From contig JANBVO010000056.1 in assembly GCA_030052745.1 (NCBI GenBank), positions 1-64,000 of the forward strand: a DNA stretch of 64,000 nt. The letters run 5' to 3'. A program made the translations under genes and the position numbers. Below, one piece after another: positions 22,047-33,186 of this stretch. Every line of letters starts with the position of its first letter. The first letter of the stretch is position 1. Under the pieces are notes generated by a model that had not been told where the DNA came from, did not search any database, and saw only the letters and a list, made by a program, of their open reading frames with translations. The stretch comes from Pleurostoma richardsiae (Eukaryota; Ascomycota; Sordariomycetes; Calosphaeriales; Pleurostomataceae).

Positions 22047-23072
22047 ATGGCCCCGTCGTTGGAAGTACCAGAGCCCGTCGAAGACGTTATCGCGAACCCC
22101 CTCAAGTCGAAACCACAGCTCGTCGCACCCGAGCCCGAGCACTGCCCCGGACCAGAGAGCGAGGCGGCGGGCACGGCCGACTCGTGTGCGGGATGTCCCA
22201 ACCAGCAGATCTGCGCCTCGGCGCCCAAAGGCCCAGATGAAGACCTCCCGCTCATACAAGAGCGGCTGTCCGGCATCAAGCACAAGATTCTCGTCCTGAG
22301 CGGGAAGGGAGGGGTGGGCAAGAGCACTTTCACCAGCCTGCTGGCGCAGGCCTTCGCGAGCTCCCCGGATAACAACGTCGGCGTCGCCGACACGGACATC
22401 TGCGGCCCCTCGATACCCAAGATCCTCGGCGTCGAGCAGGAGACGATACACGTTAGCAGCGCGGGCCTCTCGCCCGTCTACTGCCTGGACAACCTCGCGG
22501 TCATGAGCATACAGTTCATGCTGCCCAACCGGGACGACGCCATCATATGGCGCGGCGCCAAGAAGAACGGCATGATCAAGCAGTTCCTACGCGATGTGGA
22601 CTGGGGCGACCTCGACTTCCTCCTGGTCGACACCCCTCCGGGCACGAGCGACGAGCATCTGAGCGTGAACGCGTTCCTCAAGGAGAGTGGCATCGATGGC
22701 GCCGTCATGATCACCACCCCGCAGGAGGTGTCGCTTCTCGATGTGCGCAAGGAGATCGACTTCTGCAGGAAGGCGGGTATCAAGGTCCTCGGGCTGGTGG
22801 AGAACATGTCAGGCTTCGTGTGCCCCAAGTGCACGCACGAGAGTGAGATCTTCAAGGCTACGACCGGGGGCGGTAGGGGACTGGCTAAGGAGATGAGCAT
22901 CCCCTTCCTGGGGAGTGTGCCGCTAGATCCCCGCATTGGGATGGCATGTGACTACGGAGAGAGCTTCTTTGACTCCTTCCCCGACAGCCCAGCGTGCAAG
23001 GCACTGAAGAACGTGGTGAGACAGCTGGCAGGCCAGCTAGGTCTGGATCCGCAAGAAGTTATGCCCGAGTAA
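22047..23072 (+). CDS. NBP35: Cytosolic Fe-S cluster assembly scaffold Nbp35
   Basis: One exon of 341 residues, the normal length. The N-terminal cluster ligands are C33, C47, C50 and C56 (C-x13-C-x2-C-x5-C), the hallmark that separates Nbp35 from Cfd1. The deviant Walker A loop is [10 protein letters not shown] (86-94). [11 protein letters not shown] and [12 protein letters not shown] follow. The C-terminal CPKC (259-262) provides the bridging cluster between subunits. With Cfd1, Nbp35 assembles 4Fe-4S clusters in the cytosol and passes them to cytosolic and nuclear proteins; it is essential in yeast. All catalytic and ligand residues are present. It is intronless, unlike most of its neighbours. 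Confidence 0.97.
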   Translation: MAPSLEVPEPVEDVIANPLKSKPQLVAPEPEHCPGPESEAAGTADSCAGCPNQQICASAPKGPDEDLPLIQERLSGIKHKILVLSGKGGVGKSTFTSLLAQAFASSPDNNVGVADTDICGPSIPKILGVEQETIHVSSAGLSPVYCLDNLAVMSIQFMLPNRDDAIIWRGAKKNGMIKQFLRDVDWGDLDFLLVDTPPGTSDEHLSVNAFLKESGIDGAVMITTPQEVSLLDVRKEIDFCRKAGIKVLGLVENMSGFVCPKCTHESEIFKATTGGGRGLAKEMSIPFLGSVPLDPRIGMACDYGESFFDSFPDSPACKALKNVVRQLAGQLGLDPQEVMPE

Positions 23073-23277
23073 GAGACTGTTTGCTTTGATACAAGTACGA
23101 AGCAACATTTCCGAGGGAATCGACCAGCCAATCATCAACCGCCATTTTTATCCAAGGCGACTCCCTCCGCTACCACCTTCCCCGCCAGAGCGGTATTCCC
23201 AACAAGACAAGACCGGTACCCCCCCCTTGTTTCCCCCCCTGGGGGCAATGAATCCATCACCATCGATCCTCTCGGTC

Positions 23278-23948
23278 TCACGCGGAGCCGAGCTTGTGCG
23301 GGACCTCCTCCAGATCATCGACCGAGTCAATATCGATGACCTTCCCGACCTCCGCTGTGTTTCGCATCAGCTCCTTCGCGCCGGCGTATAGCATCCTCAG
23401 CTCGCTGTTGCAGGTGATTGGCAGGTAGTATATGAGGACGTAGGGTACCGACAACCGTCCGGAAGGCTATATATGCATAAGGCCGCGGCGTTAGCAGGGG
23501 TGCATTGGAGCATGATTTTATATAGAATGTATTTAAGCTCGGAGCGTACCAATGTCAGAGGATAGCTCAGCAGCACGAATCTCGGCGAGTGGTCTGGCAG
23601 GTCGTATGCTAGCTCGTCGAGGCTGCTGTAGACCGTCTTGTCGTCATCTTGCTTGATCTCCTTCGTCGCCTTATCGATCATGTCTGTGCCACGGCGTCCA
23701 TGTCAGCGAGTGGTCTCTCGAGAGCCTCCCAACAGACAGATACTGTAATGAACGAACATACATACAGACAACAGCTTGTGGGTCCTTGGCCCTGGATGTC
23801 CCCAGGCGGAACTTGCGAAGGTGGTCCTTCGTCTCCTGCGAGAAGGTGTACAGCCTCGCCTCGGAGCTCTGGTGACGTGACCGTCCAGTTAGCCATATCA
23901 TGATCCCCCAGCAGGCGTATAGCCGGCCCGCAAAGTCAAGCGTACCAT
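23278..23948 (-). CDS. gmf1: Glia maturation factor homologue (ADF-H domain, Arp2/3 regulator)
   Basis: Four exons, 23948-23946, 23868-23766, 23683-23550 and 23466-23278, give 142 residues, the usual size. The first coding exon is exactly the ATG; a 77-nt intron follows at once. Exon 2 starts SSEARLYTFSQETKDHLRKF. The later exons give VYMIDKATKEIKQDDD, LDELAYDLPDHSPRFVLLSY, PYVLIYYLPITCNSELRMLY and a GMF-type end, IDSVDDLEEVPHKLGS. The ADF-H fold of this subfamily does not sever actin but removes Arp2/3 branches (known for yeast Aim7 and fission yeast Gmf1). The introns are 77, 82 and 83 nt. It is convergent with NBP35, with about 200 bp between the stop codons. The identification rests on near-complete family similarity after splicing. 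Confidence 0.93.
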
Positions 23949-24390
23949 GTCTGCGTTTCCTGGTCCTTCTTCCTAGAGGCGGCTTCGTGATCTGAGAAGG
24001 GAATGTGTGTGTGTCTCTCTCTGTAGGATGTGGTATGCGAAGAGGTCAAAGAGAAAGCAGGTTTGGAGAAATACTGGGGAAGTTTAAAGCGCGACAGACT
24101 GACACTTGGGGTGGCTTGGAGGGAATGCGCCTGGATAAAGTCGACTGACTGACAGTGCCCCGCCGAGCATCACGCATGGCGGGCGCCAAACCCCACCTCT
24201 CCGGTGTCCGGCCGACAAGCCCCGGATCATGGAGACCCCCATCATGCTTCGCCTAGCTTGAGAGCTGCACCTGTTGCGCAGAAAGGCCAAGTTATGACAA
24301 AGACAACATTCCAGACCCTTGGCGTCTTTACCAGCAGCCTATTCCTTTGAATTGTGCACCATAGAGGCTCTTCACCTCGTTGAGTGATTG
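23949..24390. promoter_or_regulatory. Divergent promoter of the GMF and MoaB-domain genes
   Basis: A 442-bp region between two divergent start codons. It should contain both promoters and leaders. No distinctive element is seen. Confidence 0.5.
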
Positions 24391-25870
24391 ATGTTCTCCC
24401 GCCTTTCCCAGCTGGCCCGCCACCTCTCACGGCCAGCACCCAACTTCACCCACACATCGGCTCCTTCACTGACGGGAACAGCCGTAAAAGGCATCATGAG
24501 CCCCTCGGCGGCGACGGCCGATGAGCGCAACTCGAGATTGATTCACACCGCAGCTTGCCTCATCATCGGCGATGAGGTGCTGGGAGGCAAGGCATGTCGG
24601 CCTCACCCTGTCCAGTCATGATCGTGGAACTAACATTGCTCTATCGTGATAGACAAAAGATGTAGAGTAGCCACCTGATAATCATTCGCTGACTGAATAC
24701 GAGGCGAATACTGACGGCGGCCAGACTAACTCCAATTACATGGCGAAATGGTGCTTCGCTTTGGGCATAGTACGTCGCCTACCTGCAGTCTCTCTCTCTC
24801 TCGGTTACTGAAACCAAGTGTATTAGCAACTGAAGAGGATCGAAGTCATCGCGGACGACGAATCCGAGATCGCCGAGGCCGTGCGGCGTATGAGTGATCG
24901 GTATGATTTCGTGGTCACCAGGTGAGACTTGCAATTGCATTCCACGAACTTGACGATGTGGACGACAAGGGCTGACAACGCGGCATAGCGGAGGCATCGG
25001 TCCAACGTAAGACCCTCACGATAGACAGCAGACTTTGGGAGCTCGCGGTTTGAGGTGCTGATGCTGCTGCAGCCATGATGACATCACCTATCAGTCAATA
25101 GCAAAGGCCTTTGGACTGAAACTCCTCCTGCATGAGGATGCCTACGAGAGAATGAAACGCATGTCGAAGCCGCACCCGCAGCAACCTACCTTCAACTGGG
25201 ATGAGGACTCGCCAGCAAAAACCGCGAAGCTCAGGATGGTCTACCTTCCCATTGACGAGTCACGGGATCTACAGAAGCAGGTCCTGTTTCCGAGGGAGGA
25301 CATGTGGGTGCCGGTGGCCGTGGTGAACGGCAACGTGCATATTCTTCCTGGTATTCCCAGGTTATGTGAGTCCCGCCCAGTTCGCTGAAGGTCTTCGGCT
25401 CTTGAGGCCGCCACTTGGACCTGCTGCTGACCGAAACCTCGTTTGGGGTTTAGTCGAGGGGTTGCTGGACGCGTTGAAGCCCTGCATCCTCCCGCGGCTT
25501 GTTGACCCTGAAGGCAAGGGGATCTTCCGAGTCCTCATATCAACCCCGCTGCCTGAGAGCGAGATAGCGACATACTTGACCGACCTGGCCGCCCGCGTCG
25601 AGCCCAAGGGTGTCAAGGTCGGGAGCTACCCGAGATGGCAGAAGAGCCGGAACACAGTGACCCTGGTCGGGAAGTAAGTGTAACTTATCCTCTAACCATA
25701 TACTAGATTTCACGGCACCGCAACCCCCGCGAGGCCTGATATTGACGCATCTTCGCAGGGACCAAGCGCTACTGGAGGGTCTGATTCCAGAAGTGATCCA
25801 GAACGTCCGTGGCCGGCGCGTGCTCGTGGAGGGGGAGGACGACGACGAGGAAGTGCCGAACGAGAAATGA
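24391..25870 (+). CDS. MoaB/Mog (molybdopterin-binding) domain protein
   Basis: Eight exons, 24391-24591, 24653-24661, 24725-24769, 24827-24921, 24989-25006, 25073-25365, 25454-25673 and 25759-25870, give 330 residues. Exon 2 is only 9 nt (ACA AAA GAT, Thr-Lys-Asp) and exon 5 only 18 nt. Together they restore GDEVLGGKTKDTNS and VVTSGGIGPTHDD, the two signature loops of the MoaB/Mog/CinA fold, and ITYQSIAKAFG, PGIPRLF and PLPESEIATYL follow. The first 30 residues (FSRLSQLARHLSRP) are basic and could be a mitochondrial presequence. The protein resembles the molybdopterin-binding-like domain of eukaryotic FAD synthases without the PAPS-reductase part; a nucleotide-hydrolase role has been shown for some relatives. 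The first intron begins with GC (AAG/GCATGT), a GC-AG intron. The fold is firm, the substrate unknown. Confidence 0.9.
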
Positions 25871-28800
25871 TCTAGGAGCGTTCTCGTTGAGATGTATGAC
25901 GTGAAGTTGCTTTTTTAAAATGAGATGGGAGAACCCCCACCCGTTAAGACTAGAGAGAACCTACCAACAGAGAATTAGACGTTGCATAGGCACACTTGTA
26001 AAGAGTAGCAGAGTAGTTACGCTCGTGTCGGGCACCCCGAAATTGGGCAGCCGATGGGGCCGCGCTACCACCGTCATTTCGTTGGCAAAGTGCACACTGC
26101 AACTCTATAGACACGTAGCCGGGTTTCTGGCCGGCGTGCAAAATACTGTGTGCAGCGAGCAAGGCAGAGTATTGACTAAAGAAGGCATCGGCCCCCATGA
26201 TGTAGAGTATCACTCAGATCCTGGCCAGGCTCTTTTGAAGTTACCGAGTGATGTCCGGCTCTTCTCTTCCCAGGTCCAGTAGGTCCAGCATGTCTGCGGT
26301 GCAGCACGTGGGGGCCGGCAGGTTACCTTATTTCACGTGGAAGAGCTGCAGCTGCCCCTGACCGGCCAGGGCGACTTCGTTTGAGGTCTCATCCATGCAT
26401 GCAGATGCCCTTGGCCAGATGACGATATGTTCAGGAAGATGACGACGCGCAAGGGCCGGCAGCATCTCCGGACAGGCGCCCACTCAGTTCACCGGCAAGC
26501 GCCCCTTTTCCCCTTCTGCTGTCAAGGTGCAGCATTCAAGATCCCTGCAGCATGCAGGTGGTAAGCAGGATAACGAGACCTCCTTGCCAAGTTGCGCCGC
26601 GACGGTGAAAGCTTAGTCTGGAGACGGGCGTTTCCGATGCTTCTAGAAGGAGTCTAAAGGTACTGTTTCAGAACGCCACAAGAGATAAGCGGGAGATATG
26701 AAATGTCTCGCGATGCGCGAAACGCTTGCATTTGGTGCGAAGCCATGCAAGCCATGTAATTGGTACAGTGTAGGGAAAATCGCGAGGACGGTATAGAAAT
26801 GTGGCTGCCCCCAAGTCTAGCGTAGGGCTCGCAGCCAGGAATGAAGTCCATTCTCTTATCTTCACTGGACAATGCCAGAAGAGTTCCTTATCTGCGGAAG
26901 TCCAAGAGGGCCACGGTTATTCGGTTTCTCGATCCCACAAAGTCAGGGCGCTCGCGAAACACTTTTGAGATTCGGTTCTTCAGCAGCAGTAGTCTGTACT
27001 CTGCAGAGCGAGGTGACACTGCTCGACGCGCTCTCATAATGGTGTATTACAAGTGGGAAGCAGCACTTGGCGCATCTCCCGAGTGGGTGAGCGCTCCCAG
27101 GCCCGTTTTCCGTAACATGAAACCATTTCAGATTTCTGGGCCGCCAGGGTGGTTCTCCTGGAAGTTGATAAGCTAGCGCCGATATCCATGGCATCTTCCG
27201 TCTGTCAAAGTGCCAATGTATGGTGTACAGTACAGCATATGAGCAGCGTACTGTATGCATTGACGAACGTGCGGACGCAACCGAACGGACCTGATGAGTA
27301 CAGTACGCCTGCAGGCTGCCGGACCGTATACGATTTTCCCGGACACGGAGGAGACGGGCGCCGTTGCCCGTCCGAGCTTCAGGTGATAGCCCGGCTTCGG
27401 GCCCTCACAGATAGATAAGAGAGTGAGCCGGAACCCGAGATCCTTCGAGTAGATAAGCTTGAGAAGCCTGGACAGCGAACGCGACCGGGTAGAAGGACGC
27501 CGCCACGGTCCATGACACTAGGCATGGGGGTGAGTCGGCAACTTCTGACACGTGCTACGGGGGAGATCGACGTCGGTTTAACAAGCCTAGGAGGCCGGCA
27601 GTGTTGATTTTAGTTGCGATCGTCGACTCTTGTCCTGATCCATCAGACTCGGATCTCACTGGTATCCTTGGTGTTTACTGCTAGCTTCAGTGCCCCGGCG
27701 AATCACCACCTTGATTGCCCTCTAAGGGTCCGGCGTTGCGCCCGTTAGCCGCCGAAACGGGCGCTGTGTGACGGCGGGCATCAGACGACCAGTAGAAGCC
27801 GGCGCTGAGGGGATATTCGACGTGCTGAGGAGCGAAGATGTCAGCTTAAAATGGCCCTTCGATCTTTGAAACTTCGCGTGCCAATACCATTGCATGTGTG
27901 ACGAACCCCCTTCACCGCGAGAAGCGTCTTAATTGATCTGATGGCTGTGCCAACTCCGAACAGCGAATGACTAGAGCGATTTCGTACGATCGCCGAGGGA
28001 GAGGACTGAGAGGAGGTAGGCTGGCTGGCTGGCTAACCTGCAGAGTCAAGACATGTCATCTAGCGTGCAGCACCCGGAGAGAGCACCGTGGGGTTTAGTT
28101 CTTACAGAAAAAGCAATGAAGATTGTGAGGTCATCTTTGCGCAACGGCGATATATGGGTTGTGTCTTCACAGCTTGGCGAACATGCGACCAGACAAACTA
28201 TAGACTGCTGTACAAGACGGGTGAGTCTCTAGCCTTCAAGACTCTGCAAACCTGACACCAGCTTGCCTATAGGTAACGCCGGTACAGACCGCCAGCATGG
28301 GGTATTCCCTTGGTGAGTCTGATTATGACTAGGCCCGTGTACCATAGTAGACAGACAATCGGCCGCGTTACCCTCCGCCCGCATTACTGTGCATGCAAGA
28401 GCTGCAGAGGCGCCAGGGCGTGCATCTGACTGGTTCTGGGCTGACAATCTCTGGAGCCTCTCTCTTGCCCGTTTCGTTCCCGGGTTTCCCCAATGGAGAG
28501 TCTGTCTGTCCACCCATCTGCCACAAAAGTCTATTACCCCTGAATACTCAAGATAGATGAGAGGCAATGCACACCACTTTCCACGGCGGAATCTCGATCA
28601 GCGATGGCCGTCGCTGTCTCCGATCGGTGCGCGCTTTCTCCTCAGGCGACAGAAACACACGGTCATCAGGTTAGGCAGGTAGTTAGAATTCCTAGGCTCT
28701 TAGTGCAATGTAAACAGAAGACAGTGCTATGCTTCATCTGTATTCGGCCTCCGGGGAAGAGGTACCTCATCTGGTGATCGTGCCTTACATAAGGCACCAG

Positions 28801-29445
28801 AGAAGCAGCCACAGTGCCTGGCCCAGTTACGTACTGTGTGTCAAGGTGCCCAAAGCGGTAGCATTTGTACCTTGTACCAAGTGTCTCCACCACCAAGGAC
28901 GCCCCTGCACCCCAAAAAGAGTCCAAGCTCCAGTCATAAGAGGTGTTTCCCCCAGGAGAAGGTGAAGGGACCAAGCGACGCTCCTCCTCGTTGGAATCCT
29001 GCCGTCCCTATCTCTCGCCAAATCCTTCTTTGTACTCCGTCCCTGCAGAAAGCAACAACGTCTTTGCCTCCTTCCCTCTCACCTGCGCATTTCTTCGGCG
29101 ACATCTCCCAATCGCCGCCACCTACCGCACTTCGAAAAAGCACGCACGTCTGCGATCGCCCTTCGACTAACCGACCGACCGGGGTGGCATCATCGGACTT
29201 GTTGTTTTTCCCCTGGCTCGCCTTCCGGGGTCCGGCAAAGTCTCAGGTGTTTTGGCCTCCTGAGCAGCCAAGGATCGTCCACCTACCTTCAATTCACCCC
29301 TTCATTCCTCCCCAATCGCCCAGCGCATTATCTTCGCATACGGTACCCGAGTAAATCGCGGGCTGCCCTGCATTCGTTCCATCACCGGGACCTTTGAAGC
29401 ATCAAGTCGCAGCCAGCTTCTTAGCGGTGGTTATCATTCAGAGCC
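25871..29445. other. Long intergenic region upstream of RAS
   Basis: About 3.6 kb with only short, unconvincing open frames; the longest ATG frame is 111 codons at 26841-27176 and has no recognisable similarity. A GGCT tandem run lies at about 28017-28034. The last 500 bases or so are C/T-rich and probably belong to the RAS promoter and long 5' leader. A non-coding RNA or an orphan gene cannot be excluded. Confidence 0.5.
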
Positions 29446-30311
29446 ATGGCCTCCAAAGTACGTCGCTTTGCCTGCCACCCGTCATCGTTACTTGTCCCCT
29501 GCGGCACCAATGATTGCTTCGGTACCTTTTCACCGCAATTGCGCTGACCTCTTCTTCCGCCACAGTTTCTCAGAGAATACAAGCTGGTTGTCGTCGGCGG
29601 AGGTGGCGTCGGTAAATCGTGCCTGACGATCCAGCTGATCCAAAGCCACTTCGTCGACGAATACGATCCCACGATCGAGGGTACGTCTATCCGCCGATCC
29701 CTTGCCGGAATTTGCCCAGCTAATGTCTCGGGATAGATTCATACCGCAAGCAGTGCGTGATTGACGATGAGGTTGCTTTGCTAGACGTGCTCGACACGGC
29801 GGGACAGGAGGAATACTCAGCAATGAGGGAGCAGTACATGCGCACCGGCGAAGGGTTCCTGCTTGTCTACTCGATCACATCACGGCAGAGTTTCGAGGAG
29901 ATCACAACTTTCCAGCAACAGATCCTGAGAGTCAAGGACAAGGACTACTTCCCGATGGTCGTCGTGGGCAACAAGTGTGATCTGGAGAGCGAGAGAGAGG
30001 TTACCAGACAAGGTACTTTACGCCGCGGCTGAACTGGCTGTTATGGACACTCGCTAACCTGGAAATCCGCAGAGGGCGAGGCTCTTGCAAGGTCGTTCGG
30101 CTGCAAGTTTATCGAGACCTCGGCTAAGTCGCGAATCAACGTTGATAAGGCCTTCTACGATATCGTGCGCGAGATCCGGAGGTACAACCGCGAAATGCAA
30201 GGCTACTCCACCGGGAGCGGCACGTCGAACAACAACGGCGCTATTAAGCCCATGGACGTAAGCGATAACGACACGGAGGCTGGATGCTGTTCCAAGTGTG
30301 TGGTTATGTAA
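29446..30311 (+). CDS. rasA: Canonical Ras small GTPase (fungal RasA/Ras1 type)
   Basis: Four exons, 29446-29457, 29566-29680, 29737-30012 and 30073-30311, give 213 residues. Exon 1 codes only MASK. All G motifs are present: [13 protein letters not shown], the effector loop [39 protein letters not shown] and ETSAKS. Residue 61 (human numbering) is Gln, so the enzyme should hydrolyse GTP normally. The C-terminus CCSKCVVM has a CaaX box for farnesylation at C210 and two upstream cysteines for palmitoylation, giving plasma-membrane attachment. Known roles of this orthologue group in filamentous fungi are polarity, conidiation and cAMP/MAPK signalling. The introns are 108, 56 and 60 nt. It has a 3.6-kb upstream region. 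Confidence 0.97.
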
Positions 30312-32522
30312 AGCAGCTAGGGGCAATGGCAGTGGTTGCCAGCAGATGGGATAGGGAAAACTTGGAGGATGCGGCCCGGGCTGGCGCGGAGAGCCAGACA
30401 AAGTCGCTGTGCTGAGCAGCGTGGAGGTTGTGACGCGAGGACCGCGGGACATACACATTTTGCATGGGTTGGGAGTCGAGGTTGTTACAGAACAGCGCGG
30501 ACTCGACAGCTGCCAGCATTCCTTGGGAGACGAGACACGCACAATCTCGAGTCCCAAAGGGTCACGACAGACAGACATTGCCTCTTCTTTTTCTGGTTTC
30601 GGTTCTCCTCTCACCTGCCTGCCGAGGGGAACCATGGACATTCGTCTTATCGGAAGTTTAGTTCAGGCTCTGTCTTCTTTTGGGGGTTTATTTGAACTAC
30701 ACTTTTGGACTTCCTATACCGGTACTGTAATTCTTGTTTCGTCATGTCTCCTGGCAGTGGTCACTAGTCATAAAAAGTTCCTTGCCTCCTCTGAGCTTGC
30801 CTCTCTTGTCTAAGCATTTCCTTAACGTGAAGCGATGGGCGCCTCTTCAACATGGCCAGAATGGTGATTCAGAGACCCTCTACTACATCCTGCCGCTATC
30901 GTTGCACAGATGGTATGAGCCTACAGATGCTTTCCTGGTGAACTCCCGTAGGTCTGACCGGGGCGGCCGAGAGGGACGGTGTTCAGGCCGCTCGACCGAG
31001 GACAAAGTGGCCATCTGAAAGTAGTTGGTTCTCTCTTCGCGGATAGGCCCAATGTGTTGTATCCCTACTGTACAGTGTGTAGGTAGTAAGCCTTTTCGCC
31101 ACGGGACATTGTAGTGAAGTTCCACCTTGGTGCCCGGAGGTGGTGATATTCTCTTAGAGCCTGCAAGCCAGGGGCCAACCCATGGCAAAGAACCGGCACC
31201 CTCGAGCGCGGTGATAATCTGTAGATCAGCGCTTTTCTGCCTGTGTCTGAATGGTACCGAGTTGGGTCGAATGCAGTAATGCAAGGCCGTGATCTTGGTT
31301 GCCACGTGATCTGCCGTTTCGGTGAGAGGGCAGGTGAGCATTCTTTGGCCAGGATATGTACATCACAAAGAGGCAACCAAGCATATGCTGCGCCTTCTTT
31401 GCGGCCTGACCACAACAACCTATTTCCCTTGATGCCCGGGCACATCTGATCTGGCCAGGTTCTTCTCCTCACCTCTCTCGGATGGTATTCGTAAAATCTG
31501 TCCTGGAACGTGTTGGATGTGTGCTAATATTTCGCTGCCAGGATATGTCGCCTCTGCGTGTTTGTGGAGCTTGTCTGCCCGTTCTTCTCTATATGTTAAG
31601 GTTGCATATCAGCCTTGCTTTCTCGAGAGACATCGACCAGTCGTGGCAGGCGCAAGTGCCCTGTTTCCCCCGCCACACTTCACTTACAAGGGGGTGGTCT
31701 CATGGCGCCCTATTTGACTGTTGACCCGCCTGCTTTATGGCGGACAACGTGAAATGGGCCCTTTCGCGGACCAGGCTATGGTGGCCGTGCTCCCTTTGGC
31801 CTCTCTGAAAGAAATACTATACCTGAGGCCAGTGGCACTCAGGAACGGGTGTCTGATGGGTACCCAACGAAGACCACCTTCATCATCCGCACAGATTCCT
31901 AGCTATCATCGTTCCGCTATGCTCCTATGGCGCTGCAGAGTTGCCTCTCACATCTTCATGATGTTCCTAAAGAGGGTGGTGTTGGTTGTCAAGCCACACT
32001 CGGGAAGGCAGTGCTCGATGACTCCCTTGGATGGCACAGCAGGCTCATCCCGTGTCGAGGATGCATACCCGAAGGCGCCAGCACTAGAGTCGGCTTCTCT
32101 CCTGTGTCCCCTACAACAGGCGAATTCAACCGCATTTGCGGTCTTTGAACGATGATGCAAGGGTTAGCATTCCCTCTGGCTCCTATTTCGTCTAATATCT
32201 GCCAGAGGGGTGGGGCCATGAAGAACATCCAGGGTGTTGTTGCCCACACGGATGATGTGCAGGTCTGGGGCTGCTTGTGAGCCCTGTTGCCCTGTTAGGC
32301 TCTCCAGGAGGCTGTCTGTCATGATACGGTATCGCGCCGTAACTTTTGTGCAGTTATTCTCATATTATATAACAAGAACGGTTAGCCATCCTTTCCTGAA
32401 GAGGGTATAGCCAGCGTGTTTCTCAAGCACTATCTCTATTGGCCAACACTCTTGTGCACTTGAGGACGTCTTCAAGCAAACGTCTGACACCGGCAAGCTC
32501 AAAGAGCCCATCGTCTCCCAAG
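30312..32522. other. Intergenic region downstream of RAS
   Basis: A 2.2-kb stretch with only short overlapping frames on both strands. It probably contains the RAS 3' UTR and the promoter of the next gene. No family or RNA gene is recognised. Confidence 0.5.
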
Positions 32523-33186
32523 ATGAGCACCAAAGATTCTAGCTCAAGCGAGGCTTCCTCTACCAGGGCCACCGTTGACGCAGCAAGCACGAGGTATAGC
32601 TATCCATCAGGACATGCTTCTTTCACCACTGATCTCCTATAGGGACGAGACCGCTCCCCAGAGCCAGGCAGACTTGTCAGAGCCATCATCGAGAACACGA
32701 AGCCCAACGCCCACTCCTTCGAGACCCATGACACGCGCCTATTCTAGACAGATACACGAAAGGGAACTCCGACAAGTCCCCCAGGTCCGCGGCGACCCGG
32801 AGTTGGCAGGTCTTACGGATGATATCGCCGGTTCCAGTACCCCGCAAGCGAGCAGAGGCAAACCGGTGGACGAAATGCTGCATGAGAGGGGACCCAAGTC
32901 GTCGGGCACTGTTGGTGATAAGATGATGGGTGATCTAGACGAGCTGGCACGGAAAGCCAAGCGAAATTGGGAAGACTCATCCTCAGACAGCAGCGTGGAC
33001 GGCAAGCCAGGCTCCCACAAAAGGCCAAAGGTCGCGAAACGCCACGGACCCAGGATATCATACAGACACCACCCGGACCTGCCTCGACGCGATCGGTTTG
33101 ATAAAGACAAAGATGACGGCGCAGGCGCCAGCGGCATCGTCTCTGGTGCTGGCCTGTCCAATAATCCCCCTTTAAATGGCTCCTAG
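32523..33186 (+). CDS. Disordered protein of unknown function
   Basis: I do not recognise this protein. Two exons, 32523-32593 and 32643-33186, joined across a 49-nt intron (GTATAG donor, CCTATAG acceptor), give 204 residues starting MSTKDSSSSEASS. It is Ser/Thr/Pro-rich at the N-terminus (SRTRSPTPTPSRPMTRAYSR). A more structured-looking middle follows (KMMGDLDELARKAKRNWEDS), then a basic stretch resembling a nuclear localisation signal (HKRPKVAKRHGPR). No membrane segment or signal peptide is seen. The clean splice, the 181-codon open second exon and the biased but protein-like composition support coding. No neighbour suggests a role. It could be a nuclear or chromatin-associated protein; that is a guess from composition only. 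Confidence 0.5.

Noticed and set aside
28836-29354. 172-codon open frame upstream of RAS
   Set aside because: It is Pro/Ser-rich from a C/T-rich leader, has no family similarity and lies where the RAS promoter and 5' UTR are expected.
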